From Arctopsyche grandis (Eukaryota; Arthropoda; Insecta; Trichoptera; Hydropsychidae), in assembly GCF_051622035.1 (NCBI RefSeq), contig NC_135362.1, forward strand, positions 28,579,001 through 28,643,000: a stretch of DNA of 64,000 bases. The letters run 5' to 3'. The first letter of the stretch is position 1, and each line of letters opens with the position of its first letter. A program made the position numbers and the translations under genes. A model generated the notes under the pieces. That model worked only from the letters and a program-made list of their open reading frames with translations, was not told the origin of the DNA and made no database searches. Shown one piece after another: positions 37,323 through 50,763 of this stretch.

Positions 37323-38070
37323 TGTAGGAATATAACACAACTTGTGCTATTTCGAATCAAAAACAGTGATCCCATATATCTTATACCAACATGCAGAACT
37401 CGAGGGCAACGTCCCCTTTTTATCCCAGAAGGAAGAGTTCATCGCTCGATCGTAAAACCAACGAAACCCAACAATGATGTTGTGGCGGCTCGCTATACGA
37501 CATGGTCGAGTTTGGTCACCTTCCTGCGAGTGGGGACCAACTCGATTGTGTTCGGAGCTAGCTACTCACTCTGCCTTCAGCTGTCATAAATAAAACACGT
37601 GCATTCAACATGCCAGTCGTCTCATTCGTTCATCCCCCATAATGTCATCAGCCGACTGCAACACACGCCTTGAGAGTCGTTTACACGAGGCATGCGTTAA
37701 CACGAGACAAGTGTTTACGTGTGGCACATGACCCATTCTCATGCGAACGACGTCCTGACGCCGACCCCAAAGCTATAAAACACGTGTCCTGAAAACAGGT
37801 CAACACACGGATAAGACACGTGCCCTGAAAACAAAGACATCTCTGCACACGGCACGCCTGGAACTTCCTTATATAAATCCGCACAGCAGACGCAGCGGTA
37901 GTCCAGTCCAGACTTTTTCCCCTGAAGCAGGCAACTAGCCCACTTCCCCGTGAATTTTCTGTACTGACAATAAACTTGTATACTGAAGAAAATAAATTTC
38001 CTCTGTTATCTACAACGAGTTTCCACAGGCCGCGTTTCGGTCACAACATAACCTCCGGTCCTATAACCCC
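37323..38070 (+). mobile_element. LTR, family B, 3' LTR of the gypsy copy, split by another LTR
   Basis: Starts TGTAGGAATATAAC just after a purine-rich stretch (CTTGGGGGACAACCA). Interrupted at 37481-37641 and then continues as diverged LTR sequence with TATAAA near 37875 and AATAAA near 37991. The 3' limit near 38070 is approximate. Confidence 0.65.
37481..37641 (+). mobile_element. Solo LTR of the TRIM-like family (161 bp)
   Basis: TGTGGCGGCTCGC to CATCCCCCATA, flanked by ATGT (37477-37480 and 37642-37645). The uninterrupted version of the site is seen in the family B LTR at 62510 (AACAGTGATGTCATCAGG). Confidence 0.85.
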
Positions 38071-38384
38071 CACCCCTCTTTCCCCCTGCTTGCTAGCTGT
38101 ACACATAGTTAAAATACAGTTGCTTACAAACAGATTTACAACCTGTTTCATTGTTATATAATCTCCCGCCATTTTCCTTCTCCTCACACACGCTGTACTG
38201 GAGAGAGAGGGAGACAGAGAGGCGAGCCGAACTGAACAGAGACCAGACTACAGACGACGAAGGAAGACACCGTGAGGGAAACCACGCCACGCTCTACCGC
38301 CTAGCAACTCTACAAATTACGTCAGGTGGCATCTCAATTGAGAATGCCTGGCGTCCAAACAGACATAAATAATATTCTTAGTTC

Positions 38385-38875
38385 TGTAGGCATATAGTAC
38401 AACTGAAATGATCTCATCAGGTCACTGCGACACATATCCAGGAAAGTCATTAACGCATGGCACACGCTCGCCTCGTCAGAAGGTCGACACGTGTTTCTAT
38501 ACACGTGTCTGGGAAACAAAGGAAGAACTCACTGAACCCATAAAAACCACGAACTACGTCCAGGCGTATGAACCCATAAAACCACGCTCGCAGCATAACT
38601 AGGGCAGCGCGAGTACCAAGAACAAAAGATGTGCACACGACACACTTCAACCCAAAACGTTTATAAAGCAACGCAGCAACCTCCACCGACAGAGTGAGCC
38701 TCTGGAGTTCAAACAGATCACTTCTCCGAAGAAACCTCTTCGTACATACAATAACCATTGTACCAATTGAACGCAAATAAACGATCCTCTTTCAAACTCA
38801 ACTGAATTTCCATAGGCCGGGAAACGGTCGAAACCTTTCACTCGACCACCTGTCCTATAGTTCAAACTTCAATAT
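38385..38875 (+). mobile_element. LTR related to family B
   Basis: Begins TGTAGGCATATAGTAC. It carries TTTATAAAGC near 38660 and AATAAA near 38776, and ends near CACCTGTCCTATAG. No internal sequence attached. The 3' boundary is approximate. Confidence 0.55.
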
Positions 38876-38898
38876 CGTGATCTTGAGATAATATAAAC

Positions 38899-39088
38899 GG
38901 TTCGGTTATTATTGGTCACAAAGTCACTAAAAACTCTATAACGGAACATCTGGCAGCCGAAAAGTCCATCATATTAAAGATAACTATCATACTAACGAGA
39001 ACTTGAGTACCAAATATTGTGTATTCACGATTATCATGGCAAAAATTGTCTTTGTGACCACCGCAATGTGACGAATAATCCAATTACC
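38899..39088 (+). repeat. MITE-like element, family A copy 3
   Basis: GGTTCGGTTATTATTGG to CCAATTACC, about 190 bp, close to the copy at 20265-20470. Confidence 0.65.
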
Positions 39089-39110
39089 AATATAAACATA
39101 CTAAAATCAC

Positions 39111-39152
39111 GACATGTACGTAGTGATAATGTAACATCACTACGTACATGTC
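39111..39152. repeat. Perfect 17-bp inverted repeat with 8-base loop
   Basis: GACATGTACGTAGTGAT at 39111-39127 and its exact complement at 39136-39152. About 175 bp upstream of the Harbinger start codon. It could form a stem or be a palindromic binding site. Confidence 0.85.
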
Positions 39153-39327
39153 CCCCCCATATAATCCATGGATTCAATGCAATGGATATGGTAGGAGTTC
39201 GCTGCCTTTAGGCTGTATCTTTTGACATTTAGGTTATACCAAGTTGACACGATACGAGTGACTTGCACATCCAAGTGACATGTAAACGTGATTGGCACGT
39301 TTCCGAATATATTCGAACAGTTTCATA

Positions 39328-39765
39328 ATGGCGGATCTGGTACTACAGGGTATCGGAGCTGTCGCGGACATGTTAATAAAAGAATTAAACATTTATCAAA
39401 CTCGCTCCCGTTCAATGAACAAAAGAACCTGGACCCGCAAATGCTTTTTGAGACGTGGTGAATTGGGTGCATGTGACAATTTCCCTAACGAAGTTCAGGA
39501 GGAAGAAAAGAATCATTCACGATTAACAAGCGAGGAATTCGAATTTCTCTTGGAACGGATCAGACCAAAAATCCAAAAAGCTGATACTGTCATGAGAGCC
39601 GCTTTACCTGCCCAACTAAAACTGCAAATAGCGATGAGGTACCTGGCGACCGGTGATAATTTCCGCACTCTCGAAAGTTTATATCGAGTACCAAAGAGTA
39701 CCATATCCAAGTTTCTCCCATCGGTTTTGGATGCCATTTACGAAGCTTTGGAGGAATTCATTCAG
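39328..39765 (+). CDS. Harbinger (HARBI1-like) transposase, exon 1
   Basis: 146 codons from ATG to a CAG|GTATTT donor. The encoded part is the N-terminal helix-turn-helix domain: EEFEFLLERIRPKIQKADT, LQIAMRYLATGDNFRTLES and VPKSTISKFLPSVLDAIYE, as in PIF/Harbinger transposases and their domesticated relatives. Exon 2 at 47570-48316 joins in phase 0 and gives a 394-residue protein, normal for the family. The intron would be 7804 bp and contains zinc-finger gene 3 in antisense plus several transposons. Whether it is still spliced is unknown. No terminal repeats were identified. Confidence 0.75.
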
Positions 39766-40639
39766 GTATTTAATCAATAACTAAGTATCCAGTATATTTT
39801 ATAAACACTTATGTATGATTCATGAATTGATGATTTTATAATTTCTATATTCTTAATATATTAGGTACTTATCATATATATAATATCACTATTCTGTGTG
39901 TCCGTTTGAGATAACGCTCGCCGTACTATAATAGTCGTTTCGATTCGACATACATGTGTACGTCACAGTTAAAAAAATGCCTACAAAACGAACGAATCTA
40001 ATATACGAATATAATAACAAAATAAATAAACTTCTATATAATCTGATTGCTACCAATGTTTCCTCTAGGCCTATAGAAGGCAAGTGTCTGAGAATTTACC
40101 GCCATCTATTGAAAATTTGTTTAATTAATTAATCAATGAATTATTTTTTAGGTAGGTAGGTAGATTTTAACATTTATTTTTAATATTAAACAATTAAATA
40201 TTAACATTAAATTAAATATATTTGAAAAAAATTGGACCGCGTGCGGATCGAACACAAAACCGACACGTTTCTATTTAATAACTTAATTGGTCAACACCCA
40301 TGCGATGATATTTCATCTGGTACAACAGTAGTATGTTATAAAGGCGCATCCGAGTATCAAATAGACACACTTAAACCAACACGAAAAATACATGTCAGTT
40401 AAATTAATGGCCTCTGGATTTCGCAGATAGTTTTAGTAAAGTGATAGTATGCAACTAGTAATTGACGTTACATCGAACAATATGCTGAATTCAAGGACAT
40501 TATTTTCTTGGCGATGTTTCAGCAGGCTTGGAAAGTGAATCAAAGTTTCTCTTTCAAAATCGTGGATCAAAAAGGAATAATTTGTTTTCGAATGAAATAA
40601 CTTCTTCTAACATCGAAAAAATTGTTTTTCCATCCCCTG
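39766..40639. other. Harbinger intron sequence, no gene seen
   Basis: AT-rich. It includes a segment (ATTATTTTCTTGGCGATG near 40499) shared with 18920, so part is dispersed repeat D-like. Confidence 0.4.
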
Positions 40640-41060
40640 TGGTTTACGATTAAGCTGATTTAGATGAGACGTAACGTCTACCATGAAATAAATTTTTTGG
40701 ATCCACCACTGATTTTCCGTTAGTTCTGGATAGTGTTTTCAAAGAGAAATGTTTTAATTTCTGTTAATAAGGAAGCGGAACGTTTTCTCTTGATAACCAA
40801 CGTACCTTGTTATGCAGCAGAAGATCTGCGTTCTCACTTAATATTTCAACTAAAAATTCTTTAAATTGCCGATGTTTAAGAGAGCTATAATGGAGTTGAT
40901 AATCTTAATCACTGATTTCATTACTTTTTTCTGCAAATGTCTGCACACAAAGCGCTTCTTGATGAATGACGCAATGGTAAGCAAGCACCTTGTGATTAAT
41001 TTTTCCTTTGAAAAGAGCAACTAACCCTTTTCTTACGCCGGTCATTCTTTTCGCCCCGTT
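40640..41060 (-). pseudogene. hAT transposase remnant (ZBED5/GTF2IRD2-like), copy 1
   Basis: Minus-strand reading gives TGVRKGLVALFKGKINHK, YHCVIHQEALCAQTFAEK and, after a stop, RQFKEFLVEILSENADLLL and HNKVRWLSREN. These are conserved blocks of the hAT core in the ZBED5-like group. A sister copy is at 57700-58110. Both lie directly 3' of a zinc-finger paralogue. Confidence 0.7.
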
Positions 41061-41296
41061 GGTTGAAATTTATCAACATTTTAGGGCACTTTGCCTTAGG
41101 ATGGAGTATGTTTACAAAAATTATCTCAATTTCATCGACTAAAAAAAAAATAAAAATAAATAAAACAAGAAAGGCAAATAATAGATCTGTGTATTTAATT
41201 TTCAATTATCATTTCTATTAAAATTATTTAAATAAACTGCAATGAGAATAAATGTCATGTGCCAATGCAGCCAAAATGTATGAATATTAACAGTAT

Positions 41297-43060
41297 TTAT
41301 ATAATAACAATTTTTTTTATATTTATCCCAGTATGCAATAATTTATTATGTCTCTCGAGGTTAGATTTTAGACTAAATGATTTTAGACAAATTTCACACT
41401 TGTAAGGTTTTTCAACTGTGTGAGATCTCAAATGGATCCTAAGTGTATTTTTATGAGCAAATGATTTTAAACAAATTTCACATTTATGTGGTTTTATCCC
41501 TGTATGCAATTTTTCGTGTAAAACGAGGTAAGATTTTTGAGTAAATGATTTTAGACAAATTTCACATTTGTGTGATTTTATCCCAGTATGCAATTTTTCA
41601 TGTGTAACAAGGTGAGATTTTTGAGTAAATGATTTTAGACAAATTTCACACTTGTAAGGCTTTTCCCCCGTGTGAGTTCTTAAATGTCTCACAAGACTAT
41701 TTTTTTCAACAAATGATTTTAAACAAATTTCACATTTGTGTAGTTTTATCCTAGTATGACAATTTTTATGTCTCTTGAGGACAGAATTTTGAGTAAATGA
41801 TTTTAGACAAATTTCACATTTGTAAGGCTTTTCCCCGGTGTGAGTTCTCAAATGTTTCACAAGTCCATTTTTATTAGCAAATGATTTTAAACAAATGTCA
41901 CATTTGAGGAGTTTTATCCCAGTATGCAATTTTTCATGTGACCCGAGGACAGATTTTTGAGAAAATGATTTTAAACAAATTTCACATTTGTGTGGTGTTA
42001 TCCCAGTATGCAAATTTTTATGCATCACGAGGTAAGATTTTCGAGAAAATGATTTGAAACAAATGTCACATTTATATAGTTTTATCCCAGTATGCAAAAT
42101 TTTATGTTCATCGAGGTTAGATTTTTGAGTAAATGATTTAAGACAAATTTCACATTTGTAAGGCTTTTCCCCCGTGTGAGTTCTTAAATGTTTCACAAGT
42201 CCATTTCTATGAGCAAATAATTTTAAACAACTGTCACATTTGTGTGGTTTTAACCCAGTATGCAATTTTTCATGTAACCCGAGGTAATATTTTTGAGAAA
42301 ATGCTTTTAAACAAATTTCACACTTGTAAGGTTTTTCACCTGTGTGAGATCTCAAATGGATCCTAAGTGTATTTTTATGAGCAAATGATTTCAAACAAAT
42401 TTCACATTTATGTGGTTTTATCCCTGTATGCAATTTTTCGTGTGCAACGAGGTAAGATTTTTGAGAAAATGATTTTAAACAAATGTCACATTTATGTAGT
42501 TTTATCCCAGTATGCAAAATTTTATGTTTATCGAGGTTACATTTTTGACTAAATGATTTAAGACAAATTTCACATTGAAATAGCTTTTCTCCAGGAAGTG
42601 ATCTTTTCTGTAAAATAAGTTCAGATTCAATGGGAAACGGCTTCAAGCAAATTTCACTATTCTTTCGGTGAATTGTCGATTGTGAAGGCTCATCGTTCCA
42701 TATTACATCTTCCAATAAAACTTCTTCAGTCTTGATCTTCAAGCAATCAACTGACCTCAGTTGAGACGATTCGTTGTTTCGAAAACAAGCCTTTCGAAAG
42801 CTGATCAACAATTCCAGATTGGTCTTACACGAAAGACACACCCTGTCTGGCAACCCATCGCCTCTTTTGACCTGCAGATGAAAAAAGTAGGATCAAGCGG
42901 TGAGAAGAGTTAACCACAATAATTGTAACCTGTAAGCAGCACCGACCTGAATTTGACAGTAGGTCTGAATGCGTTGCTCCAGACGCTCTGGATGAGGACC
43001 GCCGAAGATGGAGACGGAAGATTCGGCCGGAGCTGATCCAAGACAAAGCCTGCACTCCAT
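41297..43060 (-). CDS. ZAD-C2H2 zinc-finger protein 3 (15 fingers)
   Basis: Exons 43060-42947 and 42871-41297, phase-0 intron of 75 bp, 562 residues. The ZAD cysteines are in MECRLCLG and RVCLSCKTNL. Fifteen C2H2 fingers follow the acidic linker, with alternating TGIKP and TGEKP linkers; one knuckle reads KCDSCLKLF. The last finger ends NKLLHTGINIKK and a stop. The helix positions differ between fingers (QKCNLDK, HKNTLRI, QKYYLGL and so on), as expected for a diversifying DNA-binding array. The gene sits entirely inside the large Harbinger intron on the opposite strand, and a 1.5-kb hAT element lies 47 bp upstream of its ATG. No disabling change seen. Confidence 0.9.
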
Positions 43061-43107
43061 CGTCCTTGTATTAAACTCTTGCAGCAACAGATCGACTCGC
43101 CTCCGCC

Positions 43108-44637
43108 TAGGCTTGTGTACGAACTTCGCGAACGAACTAGGTCGCTCCTAGAGCGCTCCCACAGGTAAACTAGTCGAACTAGTCGAACTAGTCGAACTAG
43201 TTCCCTCACTCCTCGTTCCATAGTTCACTAGTTCGTGACCGAATGAGCGAGAGTGGGACGGCACTACACTACCAATACTGCCGCTCGCTCACTGCGCATG
43301 CGCGCGCCTCTTGTTCACTCTCTTACGATCTAGTTCGTTCGCGAACTACACAAGACTAAGTTCATTAGCTCGTGACCGAATGAGCGAGAGTGATGTTAAC
43401 CGAACGTTAAATAAATTTTCAAATAATAAGACACTGTTGTTATCAGGTAACTTATGTTTCTAATGTATAATAACAATTACTATTAACAATTAATTAATTT
43501 CTGTCATATACTTTAAGTTCAAGTCCTTAATGAACGTAGAACACTATTTTCATCGAATAAAGTGTCCAAATTGATATTTTTACATAGTAATATGTAATAT
43601 TTTTTTTCTATTTCATTTTTTTTTTATACTGTGGGAATCTCGTCATCGTCATCGTCATCGAAACATTCGAGAATATTCCACAACAACAAACCACATTCCT
43701 CGCAGAACTCGCACACGTAAACAGCACGTGCACTTCTTGGAATCAATCGCCAAACCTTCGAGAAAGCTCCACCCCTACCAGTAGAGCGGAAACAAACCAG
43801 TCGAAGCACACCTGCAGCCATTAAACTAAACTCAAGCGGAACGGTGCCAAAACCTTCGAGAAAGTTCCACCCCTACCACTCGAGCGGAAACAAACCAGTC
43901 GAAGCACACCTGCAGCCATTAAACTACATCGAGCGGAACGGTGCCAATCGTTCCAGAAAAGTCTACCCCATCGACAAAAACACATTCCTCGCATACGCAT
44001 CAACAACAGCCAGCAACCAGAAACACTATAAAAGGAGGTACAACCCAAACAACACCAGTCGACCCACAGCAGCAAGCGTCGACACACAGCAGCCGACCAG
44101 AGACCTTCTGAACATAGCCGAACGCTGAGCCAGCAACACACTGCCGCATCCAGAGACCTTCTGAACATAGCCGAATGCCGAGCCAGCGACACTCTACCAT
44201 ATCCAGAGACCGCTGAACCTTTGTACAATATTTAGGCAAACAATAAAACTTTATTAAAACAAGCACAACAGTGTTTCGTTAGGCTGGGATACGGTCAACA
44301 CATCCTACCCCGCCTACAATATATACGATCTCACTCAAACAAGTCATTATGTTTAATTGTTAGGTAACAACTTTATAAGTGTAAGTGATATTTTTTATAA
44401 GAACTAACCAGTACCTAAAAGTAATATAATTGTTGATTATTTCTAAAAAAATATATAAAAAATTTGATTATTTTTGTTTTCTTTTTTGCGTCATGTGTTA
44501 TTCTGTCATCGAGCCAAAACGAGCGAACGATCTGCGAGCGAACGAACGAGCGAACGATCTGCCTTTCACTGATTCGAGCTGGGAGCTGACGAACTAGAAG
44601 GAGCGATCTCAGTTGCGAACTACTATGCCCAAGCCTA
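43108..44637. mobile_element. Non-autonomous hAT element in the leader of zinc-finger gene 3
   Basis: Ends TAGGCTTGTGTACGAAC and GTTCGCAACT...AAGCCTA-type inverted repeats, with a perfect 8-bp duplication CCTCCGCC (43100-43107 and 44638-44645). The uninterrupted leaders of the paralogues (CTCGCCTTCGCCTTGCAAT-like) confirm the site. Subterminal regions are rich in CGAACGA-type motifs, and GAACTAGTC is repeated near 43166-43202. No transposase. A family C LTR is nested at 43630-44318. Confidence 0.85.
43630..44318 (+). mobile_element. LTR, family C, copy 2, nested in the hAT element
   Basis: TGTGGGAATCTCGTC to CCCGCCTACA. It shares the TATA block ACTATAAAAGGAGG (near 44023) and the CAGAGACCTTCTGAACATAG repeats with 1672-2437. 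AATAAA near 44243. The flanks (ATAC, ATAT) match only in part. Confidence 0.65.
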
Positions 44638-44654
44638 CCTCCGCCATGCAATTA

Positions 44655-44818
44655 TTTTTAGTGACATCTTTGGTCTAAATTTGGTACTAGTTTAGGGCTG
44701 CCATAATTAGTGTTGTAAAATTCTCGATAATAATATTTTGGCGAATATTCTCCAAATCGAGAATTTTTGAGAATATTCATTTTTAGAGCATCTGGAGGGC
44801 TTTTATATAATACTATTG
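44655..44818 (-). promoter_or_regulatory. Displaced promoter block of zinc-finger gene 3
   Basis: Closely matches 28683-28850 upstream of zinc-finger gene 2, including GAATATTCTCC, a three-of-four GAA/TTC array at 44761-44778 and GGCTTTTATAT. The hAT insertion now separates it from the gene by 1.5 kb. Confidence 0.45.
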
Positions 44819-44934
44819 TAACGAACGGATTTACGCGCGCTTATCTGATCTCGCGGTGGTGATGCAGAGGGCGTTTACGTCGTTCTTCCAAGGGTCGGGT
44901 TATGTAGAAACGTGGACTAACCTTGGGATAGTGA

Positions 44935-44940
44935 TATGTA

Positions 44941-45001
<61 letters not shown>
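44935..45001. repeat. (TA)n microsatellite
   Basis: About 65 bp of TA followed by a poly-T run that belongs to the reversed LINE/SINE tail. Confidence 0.9.
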
Positions 45002-45010
<9 letters not shown>

Positions 45011-45034
45011 TTTTTTTTTTATTTTACATATATA

Positions 45035-45075
45035 CCAGGAAGGCCTTACAGGTAAATCCCAATGCGCCTTCCTGG
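45035..45075 (-). repeat. LINE/SINE 3' tail hairpin, copy 2
   Basis: Arms CCAGGAAGGC (45035-45044) and GCCTTCCTGG (45066-45075) are perfect complements around ATTTACCTG-type loop sequence; poly-T upstream gives minus orientation. Confidence 0.65.
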
Positions 45076-45321
45076 CCAATTACAAATACAAATGCAGCAT
45101 TTTTTATTATAAGTCGTTGAATTGCGAGACACTGAAAAAACTCGCAAATTAACGAGACATCTATGAATTGTACATAAATTTTTATTGTACATCCATCAAA
45201 TTTCAAATAGTGGTGACATAGTAGGTAGGAAGGATTTTTAGCCAATTTTTTTTTCCGGGAACCGTTTCAACAATGAAATCAGAGAAAATTGGCAAACCCT
45301 GATAGGAAACGATCAACCTGG

Positions 45322-47416
<2,095 letters not shown>

Positions 47417-47507
<91 letters not shown>
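47417..47507. repeat. (TA)n microsatellite
   Basis: About 90 bp of TA on the far side of the transposon; before insertion it was probably continuous with 45329-45922. Confidence 0.9.
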
Positions 47508-47512
<5 letters not shown>

Positions 47513-47569
47513 CTAACCACTAGTCTATTCTGCTTGTTTGAAAATACAACATGTTTCTTATTGTTTTAG

Positions 47570-48316
47570 ATCCCGAAAACAACTGAGGAATGGGTTTCAA
47601 TTGAAAAGGGATTTAATGAGCGCTGGAATTTTCCTGGATGTTGTGGAGCGATAGACGGGAAGCATATTAATATACAAAAGCCAGAACACAGCGAAAGTGA
47701 CAGTACTGTCCTTTTGGCACTTGTTGATAGTAGTTATTGTTTCATCTTTGTTGACATAGGAAGCCAAAGCAGAGTAAATGACAGTTCAATATTCAATAAT
47801 TCAACACTCAAAATAAAAATTGAAGATAATTCAATGAACTTTCCTGAGTGGGGGGTCATATTAGGAGATGAAGCTTTCCCATTACAAAAATACCTAATGA
47901 AACCATATACAGGTCGATCAGATTTGACAATGCAAGAAGATAATTTCAACTACCGCTTGTCCCGTGCCCGAAGAATAGTTGAAAATGCCTTTGGCATTAT
48001 GGCCATGAGATTCCGAATCTATCATACTCCTATTCATTTATGTCCCGAAAGAGTTGACAAAATTGTGAAAGCGACATGTGCGCTTCATAACTGGTTGATT
48101 AAAACATCCCCTCATGACTACGCGCCTCCTGGTTTCTTGGATGTCGACGATAGCCCCGGTGGATGGAGATTAGAAGCGAGTTCTCCCTACATTACAAACA
48201 TTACAAATCAGGAAAGCGACAATCACACCATGATTGCGGAGCAACGAAGACAACAGTACAGAGATTCTTTTACAACTGATGGTGCTATACCATTGCAAAA
48301 CGATAGAATATGTTAG
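47570..48316 (+). CDS. Harbinger (HARBI1-like) transposase, exon 2 with DDE core
   Basis: 248 codons after a TTGTTTTAG acceptor. It holds the catalytic core: GAIDGKHINIQ (first Asp), VDIGSQSRVNDSSIF (second Asp) and LGDEAFPLQKYL (third acidic site), then the family hallmark NYRLSRARRIVENAFGI and CALHNWL. Compared with typical members, about 8-10 residues seem to be missing between KPEHSESD and TVLLALVD, where most have an aromatic NYKG motif. The frame is otherwise open to TAG. The product is either a recently active transposase or a domesticated relative. Confidence 0.82.
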   Translation: MPKTTEEWVSIEKGFNERWNFPGCCGAIDGKHINIQKPEHSESDSTVLLALVDSSYCFIFVDIGSQSRVNDSSIFNNSTLKIKIEDNSMNFPEWGVILGDEAFPLQKYLMKPYTGRSDLTMQEDNFNYRLSRARRIVENAFGIMAMRFRIYHTPIHLCPERVDKIVKATCALHNWLIKTSPHDYAPPGFLDVDDSPGGWRLEASSPYITNITNQESDNHTMIAEQRRQQYRDSFTTDGAIPLQNDRIC

Positions 48317-48339
48317 TATTTTTATGAACATTGTAATAT

Positions 48340-48560
48340 TGTATGGTAGCCAGCATTATGGCTCGGTGGCTGCGTTTATGTTTAGCACCGAGAGATTACT
48401 GGGTTCGACCCCTTGCCAATCTTTAATACTGCTGGTCAGACTTGGATATTTGTGACTCCAAGTTGTTTCTTATCGGAGTTTGCCAATTTATCTGATCTTC
48501 ATTGTTGAAATAGTTCCTCAAATTGGCCAAAATCATCCTACCTGCTGTCACAAATATCTG
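48340..48560 (+). mobile_element. tRNA-derived SINE
   Basis: Box A-like TGGCTCGGTGG at about 48359 and box B GGTTCGACCCC at about 48402, spaced as in a tRNA head. The body (CTGGTCAGACTTGGATATTTG, TTTCTTATCGGAGTTTGCC) matches the split SINE at 9118-11300. Confidence 0.6.
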
Positions 48561-49122
48561 AATTTGATTTATGTGCAATATGTAAAAATTTAAATACAAG
48601 TCTAAATCCATAGATGTCTCAATGGATTAATTGATTATTTAGTTTTTCAGCCTCTCGAAATACAGTGATTTATGTAATAAAAATGCTGCAATGTTTGTAA
48701 TTAATTGTCTATGAAGGCACATTGGGGTCTACCTGTCAGGTCTTCCTGATATCCCTTTAAATGCCGTTGACGGCTATAGCCGCACACGTTATAAGGAGAA
48801 ATTGTGTAATTAAAGAATTCAACTCAAAATCAAGAGACCTCTGTATATTTTTAAGGAAAATTATTAAAAAAAAATTAAATTAATTTTTCAACTGGTTTCA
48901 AAATTAATCGTCATTAAGTGAATAGATGTCGTCAGGGCTACCACATGTTCATTGTGACGTGTCAAATTTCAAAAAAAAAATATTTTCGTATTTATTTTCG
49001 TCTACAAATTTCAACTTGTTTACATTCCGTTTATTTTATTAATTTTCTATTTTAATTTTTTTTTATTATTTTCCGTGAAATTTGTGATTTTTTTTTAATT
49101 TATTTTTTTATTATATCATTAC
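48561..49122. other. Intergenic, includes a third hairpin tail
   Basis: GAAGGCACATTGGGGTCTACC with TCAGGTCTTCCTGAT near 48714-48752 is a diverged copy of the LINE/SINE 3' hairpin. No gene seen. Confidence 0.45.
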
Positions 49123-49245
49123 TAGAGGTAGGATAGCCAAGGTGCCGCTCATTGTTCCATTGTTGTAAATCGTTTGTAAAAAAGGTTCGGCAAACCTTTA
49201 ACAATGCATTTACAACATTTGAACAATACGCGGCACCCTCTGGGT
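49123..49245. repeat. Small foldback MITE
   Basis: The two halves are imperfect inverted copies (GGTGCCGCTCATTGTTC against GAACAATACGCGGCACC) around a short centre near TTCGG. Confidence 0.6.
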
Positions 49246-50179
49246 CCGGGCTTTGTATATGTAATGATTCATTACATTCCAACGATTTACTGCATTATAA
49301 TAATGAACAACTTTCTACATTTAAATTTTTTTTTCAAATTAAAAATTTGTGGCAGCCCTATTATGAAAACACAAATATGCGTATTTCTAATGAACTAATG
49401 ACTAAAAATTAAAGTTGAAGTCTATATTTTGGATAAAAAAATATTGATTCATTTTTTTTTTGGACTGATTTAAGCCTAAAAAAAAATCTTAAACATCTAC
49501 GGCATTTAACAAACAAACAAACTTCATTTCATCTTTACAGTATAATACAAATGTATCCCAATAATAAACAGGAATATATGTATATGTAATAATCACTCAA
49601 GCTAGGTATTTACCAGATTTGTGAATGCTTTTCTTGATTGGATAACGGTGGATAGAAATTGATCATCAATTTGAAAGCATGGCAGTGAAGATTTGAACAT
49701 ATATTCGGCAGCTATGCCGGCTCCGATTGATTTTGGTTTTTACTTATTATTCTTTTATTTTTATTGACATTCAAAGCATTGAAAAATTTTCCATAAAGCT
49801 TCAGGAACAAATATATTATTATTGAAACAATGATGAGTAATAACAAAAGCTTATTTTAATATAAAAAACATATATATATTAGGTATGTAAATGAAAGTGT
49901 ATCTAATCAAATGGCGCCCTAAACGATTACCTGAATATATCCATCTATTATAATACATATAAAATTCTAATTACTTTAATGAAATGTCATCATCTTGTCA
50001 ATGTTCATACAATATGAATTGTCCATTGAATAAAGTACACATTAATTTATTAACTGACAAATAATATTTGTATACTTTTAATTAATGAATTATTGATCGT
50101 TGGAAAGTGTCATGATTGATGTGTTGAAATTTTTTTGTGATTAATAAAACTGTATACATGTTTTAGGATAAAAATTGAA
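49246..50179. other. AT-rich intergenic sequence before the receptor gene
   Basis: No supported gene. Small frames here have no family similarity that I recognise. Confidence 0.4.
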
Positions 50180-50763
50180 ATGTCGAAAACAAATGTTGTT
50201 AGTGTGATAGTCAGTGGAGAGCAATCTCGGGGAGTTTTTCAAACTGATTCAGTTAAGTGCTAAAAATGAAGTATTTTTCGGAATACAACCAATCTTATAC
50301 TTTAACGCTTTATTAGGAATAAGGAGAATCAAGCAACAGGATGGAAAAACTATTCAGATTGGAAAATATGATAAAATCTATTCTATTTTACTCTTACTGT
50401 CATTGATATGCTTGGCGTTAATCGTTTATTCTAAACGTTTTTTGGCTCTGAAATCACATAATCTCAACTATGCAATCCTCGATAATATTGCATCTATGAT
50501 TTTATTATTGGGAAGCTGTCACCAAAAATTGGCTACCATTCTGGTAGCCAATTTTTTTTCATCTCCGTGTGTTCAGACATTTATGCACAATGTTGAAGAA
50601 AATGACGAAGAGCTTTTGATCGATGCGTCGATTTATAAGAATTTGAGAAAAAAATTACTGATCGTTCTATCTATCTATTGGGCATTTATTGTTGTTGAGA
50701 ATGTAATAAACTATTGTGTTTGGGGTTTCCCATTATTGATAGTGGTTTGGGATGTATCAGTAG

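Noticed and set aside
48359-48412. A tRNA gene
   Set aside because: Box A and box B are present, but the sequence does not fold into a full cloverleaf by eye, has long extra tail sequence and has a second copy at 9118, so it is a SINE.
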